DNA of 35,052 nucleotides from DAXETY01 sp051155755 (GTDB lineage: Bacteria; Desulfobacterota; Desulfobacteria; Desulfobacterales; SG8-13), in NCBI GenBank assembly GCA_051155755.1, contig DAXETY010000090.1, positions 1-35,052 of the forward strand, given 5' to 3'. Positions within the stretch are counted from its first letter, which is position 1. Each line of letters begins with the position of its first letter. A program made the position numbers and the translations under genes. The notes below the pieces were generated by a model. The model had not been told where the DNA came from, made no database searches, and worked only from the letters and a program-made list of their open reading frames with translations. Positions 7,430 to 15,071 of this stretch are shown here, piece after piece.

Positions 7430-7556
7430 AGTCAACAACCACCCGCGAAGCGGGTGGCTTGAATTTTCGGCCATAGGCCGAAAAGGCAAAAGCACGTTTA
7501 TGCTTCGATGTTGAACTTGCACCGGGTGCATAGCACCCGGTTTGGGCAAGAATAAA
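7430..7556 (+). repeat. Four-hairpin intergenic repeat, copy B
   Basis: The same ends and the same order of hairpins as copy A are present, with the first stem perfect over eight bases (CCACCCGC/GCGGGTGG, GAA loop). The second hairpin has a different sequence, TTTTCGGCC/GGCCGAAAA with an ATA loop, so both arms changed together relative to copy A. The last hairpin ACCGGGTGC/GCACCCGGT is intact. It sits between purB and fmdB. The rest of 7325-7664 holds nothing else I can call apart from the 18-base motif. Confidence 0.85.
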
Positions 7557-7602
7557 CTATAGAAAATGAATGGGGAATGTGTCAAGAATGGGCTGGGACG
7601 AC

Positions 7603-7630
7603 AAAAAAGCGCCGGCGGGATCGCCGGCGC
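7603..7630 (-). terminator. Rho-independent terminator of fmdB
   Basis: Stem GCGCCGGCG (7609-7617) pairs with CGCCGGCGC (7622-7630) around a four-base loop. On the minus strand it is followed by six T (plus-strand A at 7603-7608). It lies 35 bases past the fmdB stop. Confidence 0.88.
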
Positions 7631-7664
7631 CGGTCAAATACGGTGTTTGCAGTGCGACGTATCT

Positions 7665-7871
7665 TTACTTGGCCGAAGATCCGGAACCCTTTGCCTTGGC
7701 GGAAGCGTAACCATCTGCATACCAGCCGCCGCCCTTGAGCTCGAAGGTGCAGCGTGACATAATCTTGTTGGCGGTCTTGCCGCATTTCGGACAGGATATC
7801 GACTCAGTCCCCATCCGCACCAGGTCTTCGGTAACCTCGCCGCATTCACATTTAAATTCGTACACCGGCAT
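7665..7871 (-). CDS. FmdB-family zinc ribbon protein
   Basis: This 68-residue protein has the usual FmdB layout: MPVYEFKCECG at the start, a second pair CPKCG at about 27-31 completing a four-cysteine zinc ribbon, and a glycine/lysine/serine-rich disordered tail after GGGWYADGYA. Members were first noted near amidase/formamidase genes and are thought to be putative regulators, but the function is not established. The ATG is preceded by AAGGGGG, and the gene has its own promoter (7941-7968) and terminator (7603-7630), so it is a monocistronic unit. It is divergent from the response-regulator gene at 7997. Confidence 0.9.
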   Translation of the reverse strand: MPVYEFKCECGEVTEDLVRMGTESISCPKCGKTANKIMSRCTFELKGGGWYADGYASAKAKGSGSSAK

Positions 7872-7940
7872 GGCGCGTCCCCCTTTGACAGAAACGTATA
7901 AACAACCGACAACATTTATTTTGAAGCTTTAAATGGGAAT

Positions 7941-7968
7941 AATATACCGATTATCGCGCCAAAGTCAA
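7941..7968 (-). promoter_or_regulatory. Candidate sigma-70 promoter of fmdB
   Basis: On the minus strand TTGACT (7968-7963) and TATATT (7946-7941) are separated by 16 bases, each a 5/6 match to consensus. The start would fall near 7934, about 63 bases before the fmdB ATG. The region also sits upstream of the divergent regulator gene. Confidence 0.6.
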
Positions 7969-7996
7969 TCCCTAAATACCCGATCGGAAGCAACCC

Positions 7997-8674
7997 ATGC
8001 GCCTGCTTTTGGTGGAAGATGATCGCAAAATCGCCGCCTTCGTTGTCAAGGGGTTTTCATCGGCCGGATTTGCGGTCGATCACGTGACCGATGGCGCCGA
8101 GGGGCTGGCGATGGCCCGCTCGGTGGACTACGATGCCGCCGTCGTCGATCTCATGCTGCCCGAGATGAATGGGCTCGCGCTGATCGAACACCTGCGCCGC
8201 GAACGTATCGACACACCGGTGATCATCCTCAGCGCCCGAGACTCGGTTGACGATCGGGTGCGCGGACTGCAGGCCGGCGGCGACGACTACCTGACCAAGC
8301 CCTTTGCGTTCACGGAACTGCTGGCCCGCGTCCAGGCCTTGATCCGAAGAGCCTCCGGGGTTTCGGAGCCGACCCGCCTGAAAGTGGCCGACCTGAAAAT
8401 GAATCTGATCACCCGGGAGGTAACCCGTTCCGACCGTCGCATCGATCTGCAGCCGCTGGAGTTTTCCCTGCTGGAGTATCTGATGCGCAATGCCGGACGC
8501 GTGGTCTCGAAGACCATGATCATGGAACATGTCTGGAATTACGATTTCGATCCCCAGACCAATGTGGTCGAAGCCCGCATCAGCCGACTGAGGGACAAAG
8601 TGGATCGGCCCTTCGACCGCAAGCTGATCCACACCATTCGAGGGGTCGGATATGTCCTCAAAGAAGCCGATTAA
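7997..8674 (+). CDS. OmpR/PhoB-family response regulator (paired with the next kinase)
   Basis: This 225-residue DNA-binding response regulator has a receiver domain (1-118) with the acidic pair ED/D near residues 7-9, phospho-acceptor D51 in VVDLMLP, and the conserved lysine in YLTKPF. The C-terminal domain (about 130-222) is a winged helix of OmpR type (LQPLEFSLLEYLMRNAGRVVS, then the recognition segment VVEARISRLRDKVD and IHTIRGVGYVL). It resembles the CusR/QseB branch. The last 23 bases overlap the sensor kinase gene. Together with the kinase and the HtrA gene downstream it suggests an envelope-stress circuit similar in logic to CpxRA-DegP. Confidence 0.94.
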   Translation: MRLLLVEDDRKIAAFVVKGFSSAGFAVDHVTDGAEGLAMARSVDYDAAVVDLMLPEMNGLALIEHLRRERIDTPVIILSARDSVDDRVRGLQAGGDDYLTKPFAFTELLARVQALIRRASGVSEPTRLKVADLKMNLITREVTRSDRRIDLQPLEFSLLEYLMRNAGRVVSKTMIMEHVWNYDFDPQTNVVEARISRLRDKVDRPFDRKLIHTIRGVGYVLKEAD

Positions 8675-10073
8675 GGTTCGCAACACCCTGGCACTGCGGC
8701 TCACGCTCTGGTATGCGGGTGCGTTTTCGGCATCCGCCTGTCTGGCATTCCTGCTGTTCTACTTGCTGATCACCGGGGTATTCCGGCAGCAAATCGATAC
8801 CGAACTGCTGCAGCAGGCCGACCGTTTTGAAACGCTGCTGGAATTGCGCGGTATCGACGCCGTAAAACGCATGGCGGTCCTCGAAGCCCGGGCGGCCGGC
8901 GTTAAAAAGGTGTTTTATCGCATGCTCAACGCCAACGGCGAGGTTTTCTCCTCCTCCAATATGGCGTACTGGCGTGATATCCCGGTGGAAGAGTCGTCCG
9001 TCCGAAGCTTGCTGGAATCCGGACGACCGGTACTGAAGACCCTTCATCTGGCGCAAAGCGAGCAAGGCCGGGTGCGCATCGCATACCGGGCCATCGGGCC
9101 GGGAGTCCTGCTGCAACTGGGTCAATCCATGGAACCGGTCAGCCGGTTTGTGGCCGCTTTCCGTCGCATGTTCGTCGCGGCGATGGGACTGTCGATCCTG
9201 CTGGCAGCGCTGGTGGGATGGTTTATCGCCCGCCGGGCCGTCTCCGGTGTCGAGGCCGTCACCCAAACGGCGCAGTCAATCAATGCCGGCGATCTCAGCA
9301 GTCGGGTGCCGGTGAACAAACGGGGCGATGAAATCGATCAGCTGGCCCACACGTTCAATCGAATGCTGGACCGGATCGAGACGTTGGTCACCGAGGTTCG
9401 CGAAATGAGTGACAACATCGCCCACGACTTGAAGAGCCCGATCACCCGCCTCCGTGGACAGGCCGAAGTCACGCTCACGGAAAACGCCGGCCGGGGGGAA
9501 TTCGAAAAACTGGCCGCCGACACCGTCGAAGAGTGCGACCGAATGCTGTCGGTCATCAATACCATGCTCCAGATCTCCAGAACCGAAGCCGGTGTCGATA
9601 AACCGACAACCGAGCAACTGGACCTTTACGCCCTTGTGGCCGATGCATGTGATTTGTACCGGCCGTCGGCCGAAGACGCCGACTTGCAAATCCAAACCGA
9701 ATTGCAGCCGTCGGTCCACGTTGAAGGTGACCGCCGGTGGCTTCAGCGAATGGTGGTCAATTTGCTGGACAATGCCGTCAAATACACTCCTGCCGGCGGC
9801 ACCATATCGGTTCGCCTTTCCACGAACCGTCGCATGCTGGCCGTACTGGCGATCGAAGATACGGGCATCGGGATGACTGCAGCCGAGATGCGCCATGCTT
9901 TTGACCGTTTCTACCGCGGCGATCGCAGCCGCTCGAAGCCGGGCAGCGGGTTGGGGCTCAGCCTGGCCCGGGCCGTGGCGCAATCCCACGGTGGAGACAT
10001 CGAAGTGCACAGCCGTCCCAATACCGGCAGCACCTTCACCGTCCGGCTGCCCGCCGCGTCGAAAGGTGCCTGA
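8652..10073 (+). CDS. Membrane sensor histidine kinase
   Basis: This 473-residue inner-membrane kinase starts at ATG 8652 inside the regulator gene. Two membrane segments (about 12-40 and 172-196) flank a periplasmic sensor region of about 130 residues, with no motif I recognise. A HAMP domain follows (about 196-248), then the dimerisation/phosphoacceptor helix with H258 in NIAHDLKSPITRLRG. The ATPase domain has the N box NLLDNAVKYTP, G1 DTGIGM, F box FDRFYRGD and G2 GSGLGLSLARAVAQSHGG. The overall layout is like CusS/QseC-type kinases, with LKSP in place of the commoner LRTP after the histidine. It phosphorylates the upstream regulator. Confidence 0.94.
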   Translation: MSSKKPIKVRNTLALRLTLWYAGAFSASACLAFLLFYLLITGVFRQQIDTELLQQADRFETLLELRGIDAVKRMAVLEARAAGVKKVFYRMLNANGEVFSSSNMAYWRDIPVEESSVRSLLESGRPVLKTLHLAQSEQGRVRIAYRAIGPGVLLQLGQSMEPVSRFVAAFRRMFVAAMGLSILLAALVGWFIARRAVSGVEAVTQTAQSINAGDLSSRVPVNKRGDEIDQLAHTFNRMLDRIETLVTEVREMSDNIAHDLKSPITRLRGQAEVTLTENAGRGEFEKLAADTVEECDRMLSVINTMLQISRTEAGVDKPTTEQLDLYALVADACDLYRPSAEDADLQIQTELQPSVHVEGDRRWLQRMVVNLLDNAVKYTPAGGTISVRLSTNRRMLAVLAIEDTGIGMTAAEMRHAFDRFYRGDRSRSKPGSGLGLSLARAVAQSHGGDIEVHSRPNTGSTFTVRLPAASKGA

Positions 10074-10093
10074 GCCGCTGGCGGTCACTGCAA

Positions 10094-10134
10094 AACATTA
10101 CCAAATGGTAATGTTCCGGTCAGCTCGCGGTAAT
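10094..10134. promoter_or_regulatory. Candidate regulator-binding site upstream of the HtrA promoter
   Basis: AACATTACC (10094-10102) and GGTAATGTT (10107-10115) form a 9-bp inverted repeat with a four-base gap. A further GGTAAT lies at 10129-10134, 22 bases (two helical turns) from the first GGTAAT at 10107. There is no T-run, so a terminator is unlikely. It sits 46 bases upstream of the -35 box, a sensible place for an activator such as the OmpR-type regulator encoded just before. Confidence 0.4.
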
Positions 10135-10179
10135 CTGCGCCGCTTATATTCCCCTCAACCAGCGACGAATCGCACGGGG

Positions 10180-10207
10180 TTGCCAGTATCCATTTGAGCG
10201 TTATATT
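10180..10207 (+). promoter_or_regulatory. Candidate sigma-70 promoter of the HtrA gene
   Basis: TTGCCA (10180-10185) and TATATT (10202-10207) are 16 bases apart, each a 5/6 match to consensus. It would give a leader of roughly 215 bases before the ATG at 10429. Within the leader I see an A/T-rich run near 10260 but no riboswitch I can name. Confidence 0.5.
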
Positions 10208-10428
10208 CTGCAGAACAGAAGCTTTTGAATTTTCAAAACCCTAAGCTCAACCTAGGAAAGCGAAAATTTTTTTGCAACAACGAACTTAAATCGATTTTGC
10301 AACCTGCATGATCGCGCGGCACAGACTCTCACTGGCATTGCTCCTGAAGGATTCATCACCGGTAGAGATACTTCCGAAACGCTCGGCGCGGAAACAGAAA
10401 TGAACACGTTACCTTTTGGAGGGGACAA

Positions 10429-11874
10429 ATGATTCACAGAAAAAAGGCAATCGCTCCGATTATCGCTCTGGTGGCCGTTTTCATGTTCGGGTCCTTAATC
10501 CAGGGGGGGCTGCAGGAAGTGAAAGCCGCCAAGGAGCCCGCCGCCAATCTGGTGCCTGAGAGTTTCAGCAAGCTGGCTGAAATGGCCAAACCGGGCGTGG
10601 TCAACATCCGCACGGTAAAGACCATCAAGGGCGGCGGACGGGTATTCCGGCATTTCTTCGGCAACCCGTTCGGCGATCGCGATCCGTTTCGGGACTTTTT
10701 CGGCCCCTTTGATGAAGGTCCGTCCCGGGAGTTCAAACAACGCAGTCTGGGCTCCGGGTTTATCATCGACGATGGCGGTTACATTGTCACCAACAACCAC
10801 GTGGTCGAAGATGCCGATCAGATTAAAGTCCGGCTGATCAACGGAGACGAGTATGACGCCGAGGTCGTCGGACGCGACCCGAACACCGATCTGGCGTTGA
10901 TCAAGATCGAGGGCGCCAAGGATCTCAAAGCGATGACGATGGGCGATTCCGACGAACTGACGGTCGGCACCTGGGTGGTGGCCATCGGCAGCCCGTTCGG
11001 CCTGGAGCAGACCGTAACCGCCGGCATCGTCAGCGCCAAGGGCCGCATCATCGGCTCCGGCCCCTACGATGATTTCATCCAGACCGACGCTTCCATCAAT
11101 CCGGGCAACAGCGGCGGTCCGCTGATCAACATGCAGGGAGAAGTGGTGGGTATCAATACCGCCATCGTGGCCAGCGGGCAGGGGATCGGGTTTGCGATTC
11201 CGATCAACATGGCCCGGGAGATCGTCAATCAGCTCAAAACCAAGGGAGAAGTAACCCGGGGCTGGATGGGCGTCGGTATCCAGGACCTGACTCCGGAGCT
11301 GGCCGACTATTACAACGTAGAGACCGAGGCCGGTGTGCTGGTCACCCATGTGTTCGAAGGTGACCCGGCCGACAAGGCGGGTATCAAGGTCAACGACATC
11401 ATCGTCGCCGTCAACGGCGAGTCGGTGGACAACAGCCGTGAGCTTTCGCGGCGGATCGCCGGTCTGGGCGTCGGCGAAAAAGCCGAGATTACGCTCATGC
11501 GCGACGGCAAAAAGAAAAACATTACCATCACCACCGCCAAGCGCATGGATGAACCCATGCAGGCTCGTCAGGAAGAGCCTGACAGCGATGACAAGCTTGG
11601 GCTGAGTGTTCAGAATCTGACTTCGGACATTGCCGAACGGCTCGGTTTCGATCCGGGTGAGACCGGGGTCATCGTCACTGCGGTCCAGGATGACAGCAAG
11701 GCCCAGGAAGCCGGCATTCAGCAGGGCGACCTGATCAAGGAAGTCAACCGCAATGCCGTGGACGACATCGAAGCTTTTCGCAAGCAGCTCGACAATGTCG
11801 AAAAAGGCGAAACCATTCAGCTGCTGATGAAGCGGCGTCAGGCCGGATTCGTGGTGGCCAAAATGACCAAATAA
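10429..11874 (+). CDS. HtrA/DegP-family periplasmic serine protease
   Basis: This 481-residue protease/chaperone degrades misfolded proteins in the periplasm. It has an N-terminal membrane or signal segment (about 8-26). A trypsin-like domain carries the full triad H124 (TNNHVVED), D154 (NTDLALIK) and S228 (NPGNSGGPL). Two PDZ domains follow, about 265-360 (MGVGIQDLTPELADYY...) and 385-475 (LGLSVQNLTSDIAERLG...). The phenylalanine- and aspartate-rich loop at 73-95 is the usual LA-loop region. The start at ATG 10429 has a strong GGAGGGG ribosome site at 10418-10424. It follows a two-component system, has its own candidate promoter and ends with a clear terminator. DegQ and MucD are close relatives, so I leave the symbol open. 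Confidence 0.95.
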   Translation: MIHRKKAIAPIIALVAVFMFGSLIQGGLQEVKAAKEPAANLVPESFSKLAEMAKPGVVNIRTVKTIKGGGRVFRHFFGNPFGDRDPFRDFFGPFDEGPSREFKQRSLGSGFIIDDGGYIVTNNHVVEDADQIKVRLINGDEYDAEVVGRDPNTDLALIKIEGAKDLKAMTMGDSDELTVGTWVVAIGSPFGLEQTVTAGIVSAKGRIIGSGPYDDFIQTDASINPGNSGGPLINMQGEVVGINTAIVASGQGIGFAIPINMAREIVNQLKTKGEVTRGWMGVGIQDLTPELADYYNVETEAGVLVTHVFEGDPADKAGIKVNDIIVAVNGESVDNSRELSRRIAGLGVGEKAEITLMRDGKKKNITITTAKRMDEPMQARQEEPDSDDKLGLSVQNLTSDIAERLGFDPGETGVIVTAVQDDSKAQEAGIQQGDLIKEVNRNAVDDIEAFRKQLDNVEKGETIQLLMKRRQAGFVVAKMTK

Positions 11875-11896
11875 GCAACGCAAAAAAACGATCTGA

Positions 11897-11937
11897 AACA
11901 AAGCCGTCGGCGCTGTTGCTCCGGCGGCTTTGTTTTT
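11897..11937 (+). terminator. Rho-independent terminator of the HtrA gene
   Basis: AACAAAGCCG (11897-11906) pairs with CGGCTTTGTT (11925-11934). One G-T pair and three more G-C pairs extend the stem to 14, around a ten-base loop, followed by T at 11933-11937. It may also serve the opposing lipoprotein gene that ends at 11946. Confidence 0.88.
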
Positions 11938-11945
11938 GCCCGGAC

Positions 11946-12755
11946 TCAAAAACGCAGATTTTTGCGGATCCGGATCGGCTCGTAACCGAAAATCGCATTC
12001 AGGTGATGCAGCAGGGCATGCTGGCCTTCGCCGTACCAAAGTGCGTTCAGCTCCGATGCCACAGCCCGGTAGGCCTCCATACGGGCGGTCAAATCCATCC
12101 CGGTATCCGCATCACTTTCTGAGCCCATCAGGTCATCGATCAGGGCCAGCCAGAGCGAACTGACCCCCATAATGAAGTAGGGCCAATTGCGTTGCAAAGC
12201 CGGCGACCAGTTGGGATCGCTCAAGGCTTCGATATCGCGTTGATGCGGTTTGGACGGATCGTCGTAATAAACCGAAACAACCCAGTCGGCATCCAGAGTC
12301 TCCTGCAGAATCCGACTGCCGGAAATCGCTGCGAAAATCTCGGCGGCCACCGCCGGTTCCGTGTAAAACAGAAAGCTGAACCGGTGTCCGGCCGGATCGC
12401 GCGCGGCCCGGCGGTGAAACCGCCACCAGTCGATATCCCGGGAATGCGCTTTCAACACCGGCCCCACAACGGCGTGGGCCAGAAGCAAGTCGACCGTAAA
12501 ATCCGGGGGCTCATCCTCCGGCCAGTGAATCTGAAAGCGGCAGGCCCACCAGGATTTCTGCGCGTTTTCCGGCGGCTTCGATTTCGGGAACGCACCGGCG
12601 ATGGGTACCGGGCCCTGTATCGGCGAATGGGTGCAGGCGCTGAAGACCATCACGGCGACTGCCAGGCAAAGCACCCAAAGCCCGGGCAGTTTGGTGCAAT
12701 TCCAAAAAAGCGTCCGTTTCAAAATTTTCCTCGATTCTGCTTTGATCAGCCGCAT
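11946..12755 (-). CDS. Unknown lipoprotein, coupled to glycogen phosphorylase gene
   Basis: This is a 269-residue protein if started at ATG 12755. That start overlaps the last ten bases of the phosphorylase gene and places a lipoprotein signal peptide at the N-terminus: basic residues, LPGLWVLCLAVAVMVF, then the lipobox FSAC. An earlier in-frame start at 12833 would put an unlikely long basic stretch before the signal. The mature part is rich in tryptophan and tyrosine (DIDWWRFHRRAARDPAGHRF, NWPYFIMGVSSLWLALID, ELNALWYGEGQHALLHHLNAIFG). I do not recognise the family. Translation is probably coupled to the cytoplasmic phosphorylase, although an envelope location makes a shared pathway unclear. 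Confidence 0.8.
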   Translation of the reverse strand: MRLIKAESRKILKRTLFWNCTKLPGLWVLCLAVAVMVFSACTHSPIQGPVPIAGAFPKSKPPENAQKSWWACRFQIHWPEDEPPDFTVDLLLAHAVVGPVLKAHSRDIDWWRFHRRAARDPAGHRFSFLFYTEPAVAAEIFAAISGSRILQETLDADWVVSVYYDDPSKPHQRDIEALSDPNWSPALQRNWPYFIMGVSSLWLALIDDLMGSESDADTGMDLTARMEAYRAVASELNALWYGEGQHALLHHLNAIFGYEPIRIRKNLRF

Positions 12756-14896
12756 AACGGCCGGTTCGACGCTGCGGCCAAGGCAGGCACGTAAAATTTG
12801 GCAATGTAATCTTTGACCATGCGGCGGGCGCAAAACCGCGGTGCAGCTGCCTTGATGGCCGCTTTCATTACCTCGACCCAGCCACCGGGGGTGCCGTCAT
12901 CGGAAACCTGGTAATAAAGCGGAATGATCTCCTGTTCCAAAAGGCGATAAATGGATTGCGCGTCCGCTCCATCCCGGTCGCCGTCGCGTTCATCGTGCAC
13001 AAAGGACCAACCGTTTTTTCCATTATATCCTTCGAGCCACCATCCGTCGAGGATGCTCAGTTGCGGCACACCATTCAAAGCCGCTTTCATTCCGCTGGTG
13101 CCGCTGGCTTCCATGGGCGGCAACGGATTGTTCAACCAAAGATCGACGCCGTGCACCAGATACTGAGCCAGCTGTTCTCCATAATCCTCGACAAATGCGA
13201 TGCGTCCGCCCAGATCTGCATTGCGACAGGCATTAAAAATATTTTGCAGAATGATTTTTCCGGGGTCGTCGGCCGGGTGAGCTTTCCCGGCAAAAATGAT
13301 CTGGATCGGTCGCCAGCGGTCGTTCAACAGTTTTCGGAGCCTGGCCGGATCGGTCAGGATCAGTTCGGCACGCTTATAGGTCGCGAATCGGCGGGCAAAA
13401 CCAATGGTCAGAACGGAGGGATCCAGCAGGGCGCCGCCGGCCAGGGTGATTGAGGGCCCGGCGCGGTCCGCGACCCAGCGCATCCGGGACCGCTCCCGAA
13501 TGGCGTCGATCAGCTTGATCTTCATCCAGTAGTGAACATGCCAAAGTTCCTCATCCGGTATTTTGTCGATCATCTCCCAGACCAGGGGATCGTCGTGGTC
13601 GTCCATCCAGCCGGAGCCTAAATAACGGTCAAAAAGCATTTTCAACTTGGGTTCCAGCCATGTCGGAAGGTGCACTCCATTGGTGACATAATCCGAAGCT
13701 CCGTCTGTCGATTCGGCCGCTGTCCAGAGGCCTTGCCACATCCCACGGGCGACTTCGGCATGCTTGCGGGAGACGGCATTGTGAAAGACCGACATCCGCA
13801 AGGCCAGGGCCGTCATGTTGAAACCGGCTTCCGGAGCGGACGGGTTCAGGCCCAGCTGCAGAAATGGCTCCCGGCCGATCCCCAGAGACGGCCAGAATCG
13901 ATGGAAATATTTTTCCAGCAGTTGGAAGGAAAATACGTCGTGACCGGCCGCCACCGGTGTGTGGGTGGTGAAAACCGTCCGCCGTTTGACCCACTGGCTG
14001 GCTTGTTCGAAGCTGTCTCCTGCGGCCATGCGGTCCCGCAGCCGTTCCAGCACCGCAAAGGCCGCATGGCCCTCGTTCAGGTGCAGAAGCTGGTACTTGA
14101 CTCCCAGCAGTTTGAGGACTTCGGTGCCGCCGATGCCAAGTACGATCTCCTGGCGCAGACGCTGTTCGAGATCGCCGGTGTAAAGACGGGCGGATATGGC
14201 ACGGTTCCAGGGGTCGTTCTGATCGATGTCGGTATCCATGAGATATAGTGACACCCTCCCGACGGCGACTTTCCAGACCGCAACGTGAACCGCCGGCTCC
14301 ATCAGGGGCACGGTCACCACCAGCTGTTGGCCATCCGCATCCATGACTCGGGAAATCGCCGCGGCGTCCCGCTGGAAGCGCTCCTCGATATTTTCCTGCC
14401 AGCCGTCTTCCCGAATTTTCTGGTGCAGATAGCCTTCCGGATACATGAAGCCGACAGCGATCAGGGGCAGATTCAGGTCGCTGCTCTCCTTCAAAAAATC
14501 CCCGGCCAGAAACCCCAAGCCCCCGGCATAGAACGGCAGGGATCGATGCAGCCCGTATTCGGCGGAGAAATAGGCGACGGCTACGGTATCCGGCGCCAGT
14601 GTGGTTTCCAGAAAGGGGCAGTCCCGGGGGGCCAGATAGCGATGGAATATGGATCGCACCAGGTCGTAATGCCGAAGATAGTCGGGGTTTTCGGCGGCAG
14701 CATTCAGGATATCCACTGGCAATTCACGCAGCATCTTGTCCGGATTGTGACCACTGTCCTTCCATGCCTGGCGATCGAGCATCTTAAACAGCATGCGCGC
14801 CCGCGGACGCCAGCACCACCATAGGTTCTCGGCCAGTTCCCCCAACCCCAGGATGCGCTCGGGAAGATTGGGAAACAGAGCCCGAATGTCTTGCAT
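12746..14896 (-). CDS. glgP: Alpha-glucan (glycogen/maltodextrin) phosphorylase
   Basis: This enzyme releases glucose-1-phosphate from alpha-1,4-glucans with pyridoxal phosphate, mobilising glycogen in the cytoplasm. At 716 residues it belongs to the short GlgP group with an N-terminal DUF3417-like segment (FPNLPERILGLGELAENLWW), distinct from the ~800-residue E. coli MalP/GlgP. Visible marks are AYFSAEYGLHRSLPFYAGGLG, the HLNEGHAAFAVLE segment, the sugar-phosphate region FARRFATYKRAELI and the cofactor lysine at about 604 in EASGTSGMKAALNGV. The start ATG 14896 has GAGGTG just upstream. It is divergent from the sigma-54 regulator gene. No glgA, glgB or glgC is in the window. Confidence 0.94.
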   Translation of the reverse strand: MQDIRALFPNLPERILGLGELAENLWWCWRPRARMLFKMLDRQAWKDSGHNPDKMLRELPVDILNAAAENPDYLRHYDLVRSIFHRYLAPRDCPFLETTLAPDTVAVAYFSAEYGLHRSLPFYAGGLGFLAGDFLKESSDLNLPLIAVGFMYPEGYLHQKIREDGWQENIEERFQRDAAAISRVMDADGQQLVVTVPLMEPAVHVAVWKVAVGRVSLYLMDTDIDQNDPWNRAISARLYTGDLEQRLRQEIVLGIGGTEVLKLLGVKYQLLHLNEGHAAFAVLERLRDRMAAGDSFEQASQWVKRRTVFTTHTPVAAGHDVFSFQLLEKYFHRFWPSLGIGREPFLQLGLNPSAPEAGFNMTALALRMSVFHNAVSRKHAEVARGMWQGLWTAAESTDGASDYVTNGVHLPTWLEPKLKMLFDRYLGSGWMDDHDDPLVWEMIDKIPDEELWHVHYWMKIKLIDAIRERSRMRWVADRAGPSITLAGGALLDPSVLTIGFARRFATYKRAELILTDPARLRKLLNDRWRPIQIIFAGKAHPADDPGKIILQNIFNACRNADLGGRIAFVEDYGEQLAQYLVHGVDLWLNNPLPPMEASGTSGMKAALNGVPQLSILDGWWLEGYNGKNGWSFVHDERDGDRDGADAQSIYRLLEQEIIPLYYQVSDDGTPGGWVEVMKAAIKAAAPRFCARRMVKDYIAKFYVPALAAASNRPLCG

Positions 14897-15071
14897 AACG
14901 GCACCTCGATTCTGGATACAGACGGCATTGCCTGACTTTCAGCTCCAGGGTACTTTTCGCATAAAAAACAATTCTGAAAAATAAAAATTCGATCGTAGGA
15001 ATGATTTTCTCCCAGCCGAAGCCTTTTCGTTTGTCAAAGAGGCATTAGCATACTCGCATGAAAGTATTGAA

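Noticed and set aside
10094..10115. Terminator after the kinase gene
   Set aside because: The stem has no T-run on either strand and is A/T-rich, so a binding site is more plausible.
15000..15071. Sigma-54 promoter between glgP and the activator gene
   Set aside because: No GG-N10-GC element in TGGCAC/TTGC context could be found in the gap.
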